DNA of 64,000 nucleotides, taken from assembly GCA_937982665.1 (NCBI GenBank), contig CALJLD010000003.1, positions 1 to 64,000 of the forward strand, read 5' to 3'. This DNA is from an uncultured Planctomycetales bacterium. GTDB taxonomy: Bacteria; Planctomycetota; Planctomycetia; Pirellulales; S012-138. A model generated the notes under the pieces. It saw only the letters and a program-made list of their open reading frames with translations, was not told where the DNA came from and searched no databases. Numbering within the stretch: position 1 is the stretch's first letter; the number at the start of each line of letters is the position of its first letter. Both the position numbers and the translations under genes were made by a program. This document shows positions 52,568 to 60,961 of the stretch, one piece after another.

Positions 52568-54175
52568 TTACTTGCCATCTTCTTCTTTCTGTTCGACAAG
52601 CTCCGCCAGGAAGTCTTGGATCAGCTCGGCGCTGGGCGAGCCTTGCACGTATAAGGTCTCCGTCGGCTTCACGCCGGCCAGCATTTCGCCTTCGGGAGAC
52701 AGAAGAGTGAAATGCGGCAAGCCTGGTGTAAATTCATAACGGCCGCGGGCGATCTCGCCTGCCTGATCGTTGGTGATGTCCATCGGGACAATGACGTAAT
52801 GTTCGTCAGTGAGTTGACGGATTGTGGTGCTCTCCTCCATCAAACGGTGAACGCGGTAACAAGGCGCGCAGCCGTTGAAGCCCCATTTGAGCAGCACGAG
52901 TTTGTCTTCCTGTTTTGCGCGTAGCAGCGCGTCGGCAATTTGTCGTTCCGGATCAGCTTCAGGATCGTAGATGAACAATCGCGATTCCTCATCCGCTTCC
53001 GGCAATGCTTCCGCGCCAAAGATCAACTCGAGCGGCTCCTCCTCACCGATCAGCTTGATCTTCATTTCGGCGTGGCGCAGGTTGCCAACGCTTTCGATGC
53101 CGTGGACGTTGGCGTTGGCCAGAATCCCATAGGGCATGTCTCCTCCGCCGCGCGAATACAAGAAATATTGAATCCCGGCGATCTTTGCCGCCGTCCGCGC
53201 GGCTTTGCGGGGAAGTTCCATCACCGGCTCCCCAAAGAATCCGGACGTGCCCAAGATGCTCCTGGCAATCGGACTCGCATCCGCAATGCCATCCTGAAAG
53301 GACCTGGCCGCCTCCGGGAATTGCTTGTAAGGCAAATTGGCAATCCGCTCCGCTTCAGTCAGCAATTTGCGCGTTTCTAGAGTTGAGCTGGCGAGCTGCT
53401 CCGCGTTCGCCGCGTGACTTGCCAAGTCTGCGGTGGAAACTGAGGCGTTGGTCGGCAGCCGTCGAATGACCGCCTGAAGTTCATCAGCATCGGCCGCGTC
53501 CTCAAGCCCCTTCAGCCAGATCTCCCCATAGTCAACCAGGGAAGGGAGCGGCAGCTTCGCTTGGGACTCCAGTCGCTCCACAAAGCGGAAGCTGCCAGGC
53601 GAACCGAGCAACGGCGCCACCCGACAGGTCAGCGGAATCAACGTATGTTCCACATGGTAGTTTGCGGTGTTCCAACTCGTCACGCCATGGTTGGAAAGGT
53701 GCGCGCAAAATGTCCACGCCGCGATCAGGTCATCGCAGGCCTGATCCACGTTGCCGCGCGAGATCGCCAACCGCGCGCTCAGCGCGAGCAAACCCACAGC
53801 CGTGGGCGATCGCTGAGTCTGGAAGAGATACTGATTGAGACCAACCGGACCTTGTTGCCACACACAATACGGCCGCGTGCTCCCATCGCGCAACAACTTC
53901 AGCGCATGTCGGGCGAGTCCATCACTGCTTGCGCCGTCAAACAGGAATTCCGCATCCTGCAACGTGCATGTCAGCGGAGTCTGCGCGGCAACTTCCCACT
54001 CCGTCCCGCGAGGGTGATTCGGCAGCACGGCCAGTGCTTGCCAATAGTACAGCGCGGCGTTCTCGCCTGGTTCGCGATGCGCGGCCGGTTCCTGGGCGGA
54101 AACTTCATTCGCCAGTGCCAGAACAAGCAGGCAGCAGACAAACGCCCAAGCGAAGGTGCGATGGGATGACAACAT
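52568..54175 (-). CDS. Secreted protein with C-terminal thioredoxin-fold domain
   Basis: The 535-residue product starts at the ATG at 54173-54175 (AGGTGG 4-9 bases upstream) and has a signal peptide (LLVLALANEVSA). A large helical N-terminal part (30-380) resembles no family I know. The C-terminal 130 residues form a thioredoxin-like domain (Thioredoxin_7 type): LLRAKQEDKLVLLKWGFNGCAPCYRV with a CAPC pair, then VPMDITND and the cis-Pro strand (PGLPHFTLLSPEGEMLAG). An exported thiol-disulfide or chaperone function is likely. The frame continues upstream to 54382 but without a ribosome site or similarity. Confidence 0.8.
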   Translation of the reverse strand: MLSSHRTFAWAFVCCLLVLALANEVSAQEPAAHREPGENAALYYWQALAVLPNHPRGTEWEVAAQTPLTCTLQDAEFLFDGASSDGLARHALKLLRDGSTRPYCVWQQGPVGLNQYLFQTQRSPTAVGLLALSARLAISRGNVDQACDDLIAAWTFCAHLSNHGVTSWNTANYHVEHTLIPLTCRVAPLLGSPGSFRFVERLESQAKLPLPSLVDYGEIWLKGLEDAADADELQAVIRRLPTNASVSTADLASHAANAEQLASSTLETRKLLTEAERIANLPYKQFPEAARSFQDGIADASPIARSILGTSGFFGEPVMELPRKAARTAAKIAGIQYFLYSRGGGDMPYGILANANVHGIESVGNLRHAEMKIKLIGEEEPLELIFGAEALPEADEESRLFIYDPEADPERQIADALLRAKQEDKLVLLKWGFNGCAPCYRVHRLMEESTTIRQLTDEHYVIVPMDITNDQAGEIARGRYEFTPGLPHFTLLSPEGEMLAGVKPTETLYVQGSPSAELIQDFLAELVEQKEEDGK

Positions 54176-54435
54176 GTTCCACCTGGATGTTTGTGGGACG
54201 AAATGGGACCAGCTTCCACTATACGTTGGGCTGTAAAACGCGGCCAGAAATGGATGTTCCGACGTGTTTGCGAAACGCGCACGGAACACGATGGGGGGAA
54301 TTGTTTCTCGGCCACAATGCAAAGAACGGAGGCGAAATCCTGTGCGACCAATTCTCGCTTCCGTGTTCGTGCGGACTGACAAAGTGCGGCGAAATTCGGC
54401 TGATTAGGCCCAAGATGTGGGAGCAAACGAAACTG

Positions 54436-54540
54436 TTTCCCACGCGTTGGAAAGGATTTCTCATACATTTGAAACGCTTCACGATGCGTTAGGAACCTTT
54501 TCTTGCGCGTTGGAAATCTTTCCGAACGCGTCGGAAACGG
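54436..54540. repeat. Five-unit imperfect 21-bp tandem repeat
   Basis: Consecutive 21-base units begin at 54436, 54457, 54478, 54499 and 54520, with a partial sixth from 54541. The consensus is roughly TTTCnnACGCGTTGGAAAnnn. Units 1, 4 and 5 share the GCGTTGGAAA or GCGTCGGAAA core; units 2 and 3 are more decayed. There are no spacers, so it is not CRISPR. On the minus strand it encodes a heptad FPTRxxR, but the surrounding frame is not convincing. Confidence 0.75.
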
Positions 54541-55023
54541 TTCTTGGTGAAGATGATCCGGCCTGCGAATACTTTCAGGCGTAAACAAATCGCAAACTCG
54601 GCGATTTGGGTTATCCCTTTCTGGTTGTAAGTTGGCTTTCATTTCGTCTCTCTTTTCGCTGCCGCGCGGTTCTGGACGTTTTGGCGGTCATGCGAGTTTT
54701 TGTTTTCCGGGCACGGGTTTCGCGCACGAAGGATCACATGGCAAACCGCGAATGCTCGCGGCGCATGTGACCGTTAGTCAGCCATGCTCCAGATGTCGCC
54801 TACCACACTTCTTCGCGACGTTGGGGCCAGCTGCATAACGCCGCAGAAACTACATTCCGCTGCGTTGAATTCCATGTATTCGTGTTTGCTGGGAGGCACG
54901 TTCTCATGAAATGTGCGCAGTGCCCAAGAGCGGAATGGGGTTTTGTGGCATTTTTTGGAGAAAATTTTCGGCGAACTTCGGGTCCCGAAATCGCCGCGAA
55001 TTCGCATCAGTTACAATTATCGC

Positions 55024-55104
55024 ATGTCGAACGCCAACCCATACACGGCGCCGCAAGAGTCTTTAAACCGCGCGGATAGCAAGAATCGATTCCCTTGGGG
55101 ATGA
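55024..55104 (+). pseudogene. Truncated NPYxxP-type gene remnant
   Basis: The 26-codon frame begins MSNANPYTAPQESLNR, the N-terminus of many small planctomycete membrane proteins, then stops at FPWG. Another frame continues with natural composition to a TGA that overlaps the ATG of the next gene (55187). It may be a truncated gene or a frameshifted one; no transmembrane segment survives. Confidence 0.3.
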
Positions 55105-55186
55105 TGTCCTTGGTGCGCGGCGCCTTGAAGATCGGTTGCACATCGACAAAGGAGTTCACCTTTAACGCCCAAGAGGTGGAAACGAG

Positions 55187-56560
55187 ATGAGCCAAACAGC
55201 AAAGTCATCCTTGTCCAAACATCGTTGGTGTGCGCAGGTTGTCGTCGGCTTGATCGCAGTCTTTTCGATGGCGGCGGCCCAACCACAAGATCCGGAAGTC
55301 GCTCCGGACTTGCATGAGCATTTGAGTTCCCGCTTCTCCTCAAGGGAGAGGGCGCCAATCATTGCCTTCCTCAAGGAGTTGCCTGACGAAAAATTAGAAC
55401 AGGCTTTTGATAAGATTCTTGACCTCCCGGACTTCCGCTCCCGCTCAGGCTATGAACCATGCCTTAGCGAAATTGTCCGTCGCGGCGGCGCGCGGTGGCA
55501 ACAGTTTCTTAAGGACAAGTTTGATGCGCTCATGAAGAAGGAATTCAAGCCGTTTGAAGGCGACCCTGACTTCGGCGATGTGATTGAAATCGGCGAACTT
55601 TACAATCTGGAATTGCTTACTGCATTGCGCCGCGTCAACGAGCAGTCTGACCCGTTGCAGATCTCAATTGTTGAGCCCAAGAAGTTGTCCGGCATTGGTT
55701 CCGCCTTGCCACATCTGCAGGTGAAATTCACCAATCAAGACATCGACAAGTTCAACGTCGGATATACCAACGGCGGTGACTACCGCGGCGGTCGACAGGA
55801 GCGGTGGCGAATTGTCGTTGAAGACGAACAAGGTAGCGTGATTGCGGCGAGAGCAAGATTCCATTTTATGGGTGGTGGAGTTTATCAAGAGGGTGTTCTT
55901 GAGCATGGCGAGTTCTGGGAAACTTCGCTCGCCGTGCGCAGCTTTATTGAGGTTCCACCGCCGGGTGAGTACAAGCTGACCGTCTATTACCACAATACGA
56001 AGACAATTGCCGGGGAACCTGATGTCGATGGTCTGATCGTATCCAAATCGAACACCGTTCCGTTCACGGTGGAGCGCTTGACCATTGAGCAAAGCAAGGC
56101 CGATCAGGACGCCGTCCGCGCGCTGGTCGCGCAATTGGATGACAAGAAAAAACTCAAGGTCATGGCCGGCACATACGGCAGATCGGCGCATGAGTTCATT
56201 CCGCCGGACACGCCTGAAGGCAAACTGCTCAGCATGAAGCTGGAAGCAGTCCCCACGCTGATCGAATCTTTGCACGAAGAATCCATGACGCCGGCGAAGC
56301 GCGCCTGGCTGTTGGGAATTCTGTTCTCGCTCACAAGCGAAAATGACCCCAGACGTGGCGATGCATTAGGTAGCTACGAATACAAGGAGAGCGGTTGGCA
56401 GATTTGGGGAGGCCGCAATGGCGTGGCCGACTCTGGCGGAATGTCTTTTGGCGGCACAGGTTCCGTCTCCTGGACTTCGATCAAGCCGGAAGCGCAAGAA
56501 AAGCTCATCGACACTTGGGACGCCTGGTTGGCGAACGTTGACGTCAAACAACAAGATTGA
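55187..56560 (+). CDS. Secreted hypothetical protein
   Basis: The 457-residue product has a signal peptide (about 1-31, WCAQVVVGLIAVFSMAAA) and no family that I recognise. Regions visible: a charged helical part (45-120), a beta-sandwich-like middle (FTNQDIDKFNVGYTNGGDYRGG; PPPGEYKLTVYYHNTKTI) resembling an Ig-like or C2-like domain, and a helical C-terminal part with HEAT-like character (TPAKRAWLLGILFSLTSENDPR) followed by a Gly-rich region. The gene stands alone between two intergenic regions. GAGATG with a weak GAGG 10 bases upstream supports the start. Confidence 0.75.
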   Translation: MSQTAKSSLSKHRWCAQVVVGLIAVFSMAAAQPQDPEVAPDLHEHLSSRFSSRERAPIIAFLKELPDEKLEQAFDKILDLPDFRSRSGYEPCLSEIVRRGGARWQQFLKDKFDALMKKEFKPFEGDPDFGDVIEIGELYNLELLTALRRVNEQSDPLQISIVEPKKLSGIGSALPHLQVKFTNQDIDKFNVGYTNGGDYRGGRQERWRIVVEDEQGSVIAARARFHFMGGGVYQEGVLEHGEFWETSLAVRSFIEVPPPGEYKLTVYYHNTKTIAGEPDVDGLIVSKSNTVPFTVERLTIEQSKADQDAVRALVAQLDDKKKLKVMAGTYGRSAHEFIPPDTPEGKLLSMKLEAVPTLIESLHEESMTPAKRAWLLGILFSLTSENDPRRGDALGSYEYKESGWQIWGGRNGVADSGGMSFGGTGSVSWTSIKPEAQEKLIDTWDAWLANVDVKQQD

Positions 56561-57059
56561 CGCACGTTTCGCCAGGCTTGTGGCACGGTTGCCCACGGCA
56601 CTCAGAATCTCGGCGTGCCGCCCTGCAAACGGTAGAGCAGCGAGATCTGTCCGGCAACTGATACCAGCGAAGCCTTGGCTTGGTCATGATTCCATTCTAA
56701 TCGGCTGCCCAAGTTCAGAACGAACCGCGGAGTAACGCGACAGGGCTTCGTCCAAACCGACGGCAGCTATGGGCAGTGGATGTTCGCGAAAGCCAAGGCG
56801 ACAAGGATTGCAATTTGCTTGCGATCATCTGCCGGCGACAAACAACATTCAGCGCGCGGCAATCGGCCTCGGCGTCATCTGCCACTGGATCTTTATGCCG
56901 CTGTGACAAATAGCTTGGGCGAGTTTCTCCGCGTTAATTCAAAAGTCTTCTACGATCACTCGACCAAGAAACGAACGGTGGCGATGGGTTGCCGGTAGAA
57001 TTCACCGCGCGTGTTGTTGAAGTCGAACCGCTCAACTATGTCGGGTCACGTTAACCCCT
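56561..57059. other. Intergenic region without a supported gene
   Basis: The 499 bases hold only short open frames with no ribosome site, signal peptide or similarity. I see no RNA gene and no clear terminator. Composition is like the coding DNA around it, so it may be a decayed gene. Confidence 0.45.
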
Positions 57060-57620
57060 TCACCCTTTCGCCCCTTGGCGCTGTGCGTCAAACACGGCGA
57101 AGATCGCCACGCCGAGAAAACTGCTGACCATAAACGCCAGGAAGCCGCCGACCAGCGCGGAGGAAGTTGCCGCAACAGCCAACGTCTTCCAATTCGGAAC
57201 GGCGGCAAAACTTCCGTACAGCATGTGAATGCCGGCGTACGCGCCCATGACGGCGCCAGCGGGAATGGGCAGCCAGAGCCACCAGCTCAACGCCCTACGA
57301 TGACTCAGGTGGCTGTTGGGAACTTTTGCCGCGGGGACGGTTTGTTGGCTTAGCGTCTGCCCAGCGCTGGGCGAGAACTGGCTTTCGTCGTCAGTGAGAA
57401 TTTTGCGGCGGTTGGACTTGGTGCCCCAGGCGTTCGCTGCAACGTGACAAAACACAAGCAGGACAAACCAGATCAACAATACGCTGGTCAGTGTGCTTGC
57501 CGCGGCCACCACCGCCAGCAAACCGGCAACCACCGCAATCACAATAAACAACGTCCGCAGGCTGAACTGCATGCCAGCGGGCGAATCAGGCCTTTCGGAA
57601 TTCAACTCGGGCGGGCGCAC
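57060..57620 (-). CDS. Planctomycete membrane protein with FSLRTLFIVI motif
   Basis: The product (up to 186 residues) has MQFSLRTLFIVIAVVAGLLAVV, the short Planctomycete-specific N-terminal motif found on many unrelated small membrane proteins. Four hydrophobic helices are visible: about 25-45, 46-62, 110-128 and 145-175. The outermost start is a GTG at 57618-57620; the ATG at 57570-57572 places the motif at the start and is equally possible. Function is unknown. A polar, Ser/Gln-rich loop separates the helix pairs. Confidence 0.65.
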   Translation of the reverse strand: MRPPELNSERPDSPAGMQFSLRTLFIVIAVVAGLLAVVAAASTLTSVLLIWFVLLVFCHVAANAWGTKSNRRKILTDDESQFSPSAGQTLSQQTVPAAKVPNSHLSHRRALSWWLWLPIPAGAVMGAYAGIHMLYGSFAAVPNWKTLAVAATSSALVGGFLAFMVSSFLGVAIFAVFDAQRQGAKG

Positions 57621-57848
57621 TTTGAATGGTAAGACCTCGGATCAATGGCCCCGTAAGCGGATCGCCACGTAACGTCGAGAAGCCGCCATTCGACAGAATC
57701 GGCTAACGCCTTATCGTAATTGGCAAAGCAAGAGCCGAAAAGCCGAAGCTCGATGCGGCAGCACTCGCCCACTGGCGAATCCGAACTAGCGGCAGGGAAA
57801 CGCCCTGCAAAGCCAGAACGCTGGCCGCGTTTTCTAGAAGGCGAATTC

Positions 57849-58514
57849 CTAAGCCGCTGCCCTACGCGGCATTCCGCCGGCGGCCAGCAGCTTGACTTCG
57901 TCGATGCTCACAGGCCGGTGGATCAAGGCCCCGTCTTTGTCGCGGTCTTCAACAAAGATCCGCGTTTCAGCCGCCGTGATTTTTGACTTGTCGCTTCGTT
58001 GGCTTTTGCCGCGTCGATTGGATTTCGCGCGGACTGGCTCCAGCTGATCCAGCGTGCCGTCTTTCAACATCCGCGGTACAAAAAACCACGCCGTCGGCGT
58101 CATGCTCGCGAAGGCGTCCGCGGTGAAAAGCAACAGGTCAACGCCCAGCAGATCGTTCGCCGCCTGTGGCAACACCGCGCCGGGGTCGCCAGGCAGCAAC
58201 CGCAGTTTTTCCGCCTTGGAACGCAAGCGCTTGAACGAGTCCTTGAGCGGCAGAGCTGCGTCTGCCCGCAGATCAAACCCGTCGATGGCCGCGTAGCGCG
58301 GCAAGGCACCATTGCGGTGGGCCGCCATCTTCAGCGGGCGTTCCGTCCGTTCGATCGACCCGATGCCAATCTCAACAATTGACTGGCAGCAATGCTGTCG
58401 CAAGGTGCGATACAGGACCCGATCGCCTGCCGGCTTCGCCAGATAGGCAAGATAGAAATGCCGTAATGCACGCATGGCCGCAAGTATCCAAAGTTGTCGC
58501 GTCGAACTCGTCAT
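57849..58514 (-). CDS. Hypothetical protein, possibly methyltransferase-like
   Basis: The 221-residue product has QSIVEIGIGSIERTERPLKM, which resembles motif I of class I SAM-dependent methyltransferases, then YAAIDGFDLR and DLLLFTADAF strands with the spacing of a Rossmann-like fold. Key residues cannot be confirmed. The C-terminal third is basic and then acidic (SNRRGKSQRSDKSK, EDRDKDG). The ATG at 58514 has an AGGA about 10 bases upstream; an ATG at 58475 is possible. No operon partner is apparent. Confidence 0.55.
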   Translation of the reverse strand: MTSSTRQLWILAAMRALRHFYLAYLAKPAGDRVLYRTLRQHCCQSIVEIGIGSIERTERPLKMAAHRNGALPRYAAIDGFDLRADAALPLKDSFKRLRSKAEKLRLLPGDPGAVLPQAANDLLGVDLLLFTADAFASMTPTAWFFVPRMLKDGTLDQLEPVRAKSNRRGKSQRSDKSKITAAETRIFVEDRDKDGALIHRPVSIDEVKLLAAGGMPRRAAA

Positions 58515-58683
58515 TCATGATTCGTCCTGTTGCAGCCAGCTTGCGCTTGGAAATCGCATCCGCCCGCGAGGTCCACCTTGTTTCGCCAGTTCATCAAGCG
58601 ATTCCACCAATGCTGGCAAAGCGATGGCCGTTGAAAGCCAATGGCCAAAGGCGCAACACTCCAAACTTTCTGAGAGGTGCGAC

Positions 58684-59346
58684 TCAATCGCCATCTTCCT
58701 GCGAGTATCGCGCACGAAAGTTTTTCAGCAGGTTGGGCTCTAACCAGACGATCAAGCTGCCGAAGGTATCGCGCGTTTCAACTGTCGCGTCATCATTGCG
58801 CAGCAAGAACAACGGCACACGCTGGTCAGGTTCATATTCGCGGACGGGTCCATGGAGCGGTTCGCCACCACTTCCCGCATTGATCCTGGAATCCCTCTCG
58901 GCCAGCCATGAGAAATCACCTTTGCTGACAATCATGTTGGAGCCGTTGAACGCGTAATACATCGAGACTCTCCAGCGGTCCAAGCGATCTTTGAAGATTG
59001 AGATGGTGATTGTTGTTTGACCGTTGCGGCGAAAGTACGACTCATTCAGCAAGTCTCTGGGATAGTTTTCGTCCCCTGGCAAGTCCACGCCAACGCCAGC
59101 CATCAACTCGTGTCCCGGGGGAGTGTAAACCTGGACCTGCCAGGTTTCCGGCGCAGGGCAAAACAGTTCCCGTACATAGACCTTGGTTGGGTCGCGGATG
59201 TCGATGTAGCCGGTTTGCTCCATAATCTCATCGCGCTGGCGTTCCACTTCTGCTATCTGCCAATGATTGAGCAGCGTGGACAGAACGACTCCAACCGCGG
59301 CAAGCACAAGCAAAACAGCCGCAACGGAGAACTTAGGACGGTGCAT
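58684..59346 (-). CDS. Single-pass membrane hypothetical protein
   Basis: The 220-residue product begins MHRPKFSVAAVLLVLAAVGVVLS, one N-terminal membrane anchor, followed by a short coiled segment (EVERQRDEIMEQ) and a beta-rich extracytoplasmic domain (VYVRELFCPAPETWQVQVYTPPG; TTITISIFKDRLDRWRVSMYYAF). No family is recognised. The frame is open to 59439, but the ATG at 59344-59346 gives the anchor directly at the N-terminus. Confidence 0.65.
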   Translation of the reverse strand: MHRPKFSVAAVLLVLAAVGVVLSTLLNHWQIAEVERQRDEIMEQTGYIDIRDPTKVYVRELFCPAPETWQVQVYTPPGHELMAGVGVDLPGDENYPRDLLNESYFRRNGQTTITISIFKDRLDRWRVSMYYAFNGSNMIVSKGDFSWLAERDSRINAGSGGEPLHGPVREYEPDQRVPLFLLRNDDATVETRDTFGSLIVWLEPNLLKNFRARYSQEDGD

Positions 59347-59452
59347 GGCTATCGTCAGGGCGTTGAATTGCAAAGCACAAGGCATCAGGCGACTGCGCAT
59401 CAACCTAGTCTGCGCGGTCTCTTCAAACAAACCAGGCAATCCAAGAACGCTA

Positions 59453-60085
59453 CTACACTTCCTCGTATGCAGTCAGGCTTGCCGCCAGTTTGTTGGCTGC
59501 CGCAGTCGCCTCGTCCGCAAATTCCGCCGGCGACTGCATCGTCACGGCGATTCGTCGGTCTTGCAAGCTGACCACAATGTGCCGTTGCCGCCAACTCTGC
59601 TCATCGTGATCGTATTGCAAGTCAATCGCGTCCCAAGCGTCGCCGCGTTCAATGTTGATGACCGCTTGGTTCTCCGCGCACAAATCCGCCACATCCGGAA
59701 TGCGTCGCGGTTGCTGGATCCAAATCATCTCGCCCCGCTGACCAATCAGATCAAACGGGCCTGGATCGCCAGGGCGATTGGAGCACAGCGCAAAACCGCC
59801 CGGCCAGCAGCAAGTGAAGACCGTCGTCTCAATTCGCCATTGGTTAATTGCAGGGCCCGCCTTGACGTCAACCACGTCAAACAGAGATTGCGTGTTCTCG
59901 CACAACTTGGATTGATAACCGTCCTCGCCTGGGATCAGCTGAACAACCATCGGCTTGCCATTGCCAGGGCGATATTCAACACGCAACTGTCCAGCGCTCT
60001 CCGCCGCCTGACGAATCTCAAACGGCGCACGGGGCACAACAATCAAGCCAAATCCGGCCAGCCGAGCGTAAACATGCTGCGTCAT
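59453..60085 (-). CDS. Hypothetical protein
   Basis: The 210-residue product starts at the ATG at 60083-60085 (MTQHVYARLAG). It has an amphipathic beta pattern with several Trp and Cys residues (VFTCCWPGGFALCSNRPGDPG) and a C-terminal helix (EFADEATAAANKLAASL). There is no signal peptide or membrane helix. I do not recognise a family. The frame extends to 60262 across the REP arm, but that part is an artefact of the repeat. It ends shortly before the next minus-strand gene, and the RAYT element lies just upstream of its start. Confidence 0.55.
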   Translation of the reverse strand: MTQHVYARLAGFGLIVVPRAPFEIRQAAESAGQLRVEYRPGNGKPMVVQLIPGEDGYQSKLCENTQSLFDVVDVKAGPAINQWRIETTVFTCCWPGGFALCSNRPGDPGPFDLIGQRGEMIWIQQPRRIPDVADLCAENQAVINIERGDAWDAIDLQYDHDEQSWRQRHIVVSLQDRRIAVTMQSPAEFADEATAAANKLAASLTAYEEV

Positions 60086-60198
60086 GTGTTGATTATCTGA
60101 TGGAGCCAAATGAGCGGAGATCCTGATGAGAGCCACACGGTTTTTAGCATATGCGCTGCGGCCCTTCGAAAAATCATCCGCCGCCGAAAAAAGCGCTG

Positions 60199-60241
60199 GG
60201 TGGCCCGGCCGAATTGGCCGGGTTGCGCAGCAACAAGATGA
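60199..60241 (+). repeat. Left REP arm
   Basis: A 43-base arm starting GGTGGCCCGGCC, with a 7-bp hairpin around GAATT, then the tail GTTGCGCAGCAACAAGATGA. Inverted relative to the copy at 60860-60903. Confidence 0.8.
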
Positions 60242-60294
60242 TCTCGTCGGTCGTTGCCACATGGTATGATCCCACGCAACACACGGGGATCAAC

Positions 60295-60843
60295 ATGGTC
60301 AAGCGACGCATCTACGACAGCGAAGGCCACATTCACTTCGTCACGTTCTCTTGCTTCAAGCGTCGCACATTCCTGCAGCAAGATCAGGCGAAAGGGATAG
60401 TCATTGGCCAGCTGCAGCTTCAGTTGACCGAACGTGCCGGCGTGTGTTCCGGTTTCGTGATTATGCCGGATCACGTTCATGCATTGGTCTGGTTTCCCAA
60501 ACCGAGCCAACTCAGTTCCTTCATGAACAAGTGGAAGGACCAGTCATCACACGAGATCAAGAAGCTATACCGAAACCGATTTCCCAACTACTGGGGTCAA
60601 CTCGATGACGATGAGCCAATCTGGCAAGCACGATATTACGGCTTCAATATTTGGACAATGAAGAAGTTTGAAGAGAAGCTCGATTACATGCACGCCAACC
60701 CCGTCCGCGCGGGACTTGTTGAACGTGCCATCGATTGGAAGTGGAGTTCCGCACGCTGGTATTTGCATGGCAAGCAGGTTGGCCTGCCGATCCGCGTGCC
60801 GCCTGGATTGGAAACGGATGATGAGTTTGTCGTCAGCTCATAG
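60295..60843 (+). CDS. REP-associated tyrosine transposase (RAYT)
   Basis: The 182-residue product belongs to the Y1 transposase (IS200-like, TnpA_REP) family, which cuts and mobilises REP hairpins using a Tyr nucleophile. It begins MVKRRIYDSEGHIHFVTFSCFKRR, has the HUH pair in IMPDHVHALVWF, the SSFMNKWKDQSS helix, IWQARYYGFNIW with candidate catalytic Tyr residues, and the closing YMHANPVRAGLV and WKWSSARWY motifs. A GGGGA ribosome site lies 5-9 bases upstream of the ATG at 60295. It is complete and of normal length, so it may be active. The REP arms on both sides are its likely substrates. Confidence 0.93.
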   Translation: MVKRRIYDSEGHIHFVTFSCFKRRTFLQQDQAKGIVIGQLQLQLTERAGVCSGFVIMPDHVHALVWFPKPSQLSSFMNKWKDQSSHEIKKLYRNRFPNYWGQLDDDEPIWQARYYGFNIWTMKKFEEKLDYMHANPVRAGLVERAIDWKWSSARWYLHGKQVGLPIRVPPGLETDDEFVVSS

Positions 60844-60859
60844 CTTGCGCGAAGCGTGT

Positions 60860-60903
60860 TCATCTTGTTGCTGCGCAACCCGGCCAATTCTGGCCGGGCC
60901 ACC
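60860..60903 (-). repeat. Right REP arm
   Basis: The inverted copy of the left arm, 44 bases, with hairpin CCCGGCC/GGCCGGG around AATTCT. It ends 58 bases before the stop of the leucine-rich-repeat gene. Confidence 0.8.
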
Positions 60904-60961
60904 TCGGCGAGCGGAAGCCAAAGTTGGAATCCCAATGGCCGCACGAACTCACGCTCTTGAG

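Larger units (their letters stand above)
54176..55186. other. 1-kb intergenic region with tandem repeats and gene debris
   Basis: Nothing recognisable as a full gene lies here. It contains a five-unit 21-bp tandem repeat (54436-54540), AT-richer stretches (54940-55020), and a short frame beginning with a typical planctomycete N-terminus (55024-55104). Open frames on both strands across the repeat (for example minus strand to 54642) have low-complexity products and are not supported. A TACAAT at 55012-55017 could be a -10 element for the 55-kb gene. Confidence 0.5.
60199..60903 (+). mobile_element. RAYT element flanked by inverted REP hairpins
   Basis: The element is bounded by a 43-base arm at 60199-60241 and its inverted copy of 44 bases at 60860-60903, which match except for one inserted base. 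Each arm carries its own GC hairpin CCCGGCC/GGCCGGG. The transposase gene fills the space between them. It sits between two minus-strand hypothetical genes without disrupting either. This is the arrangement of a REP/RAYT unit. Confidence 0.8.

Noticed and set aside
54436..54540. CRISPR array
   Set aside because: Units are contiguous with no spacers, are imperfect and are not near cas genes.
53971..54642. A 223-codon minus-strand frame containing FPTRxxR heptads
   Set aside because: The heptads come from the 21-bp DNA repeat, the rest overlaps the thioredoxin-fold gene in another frame, and no start signal is present.
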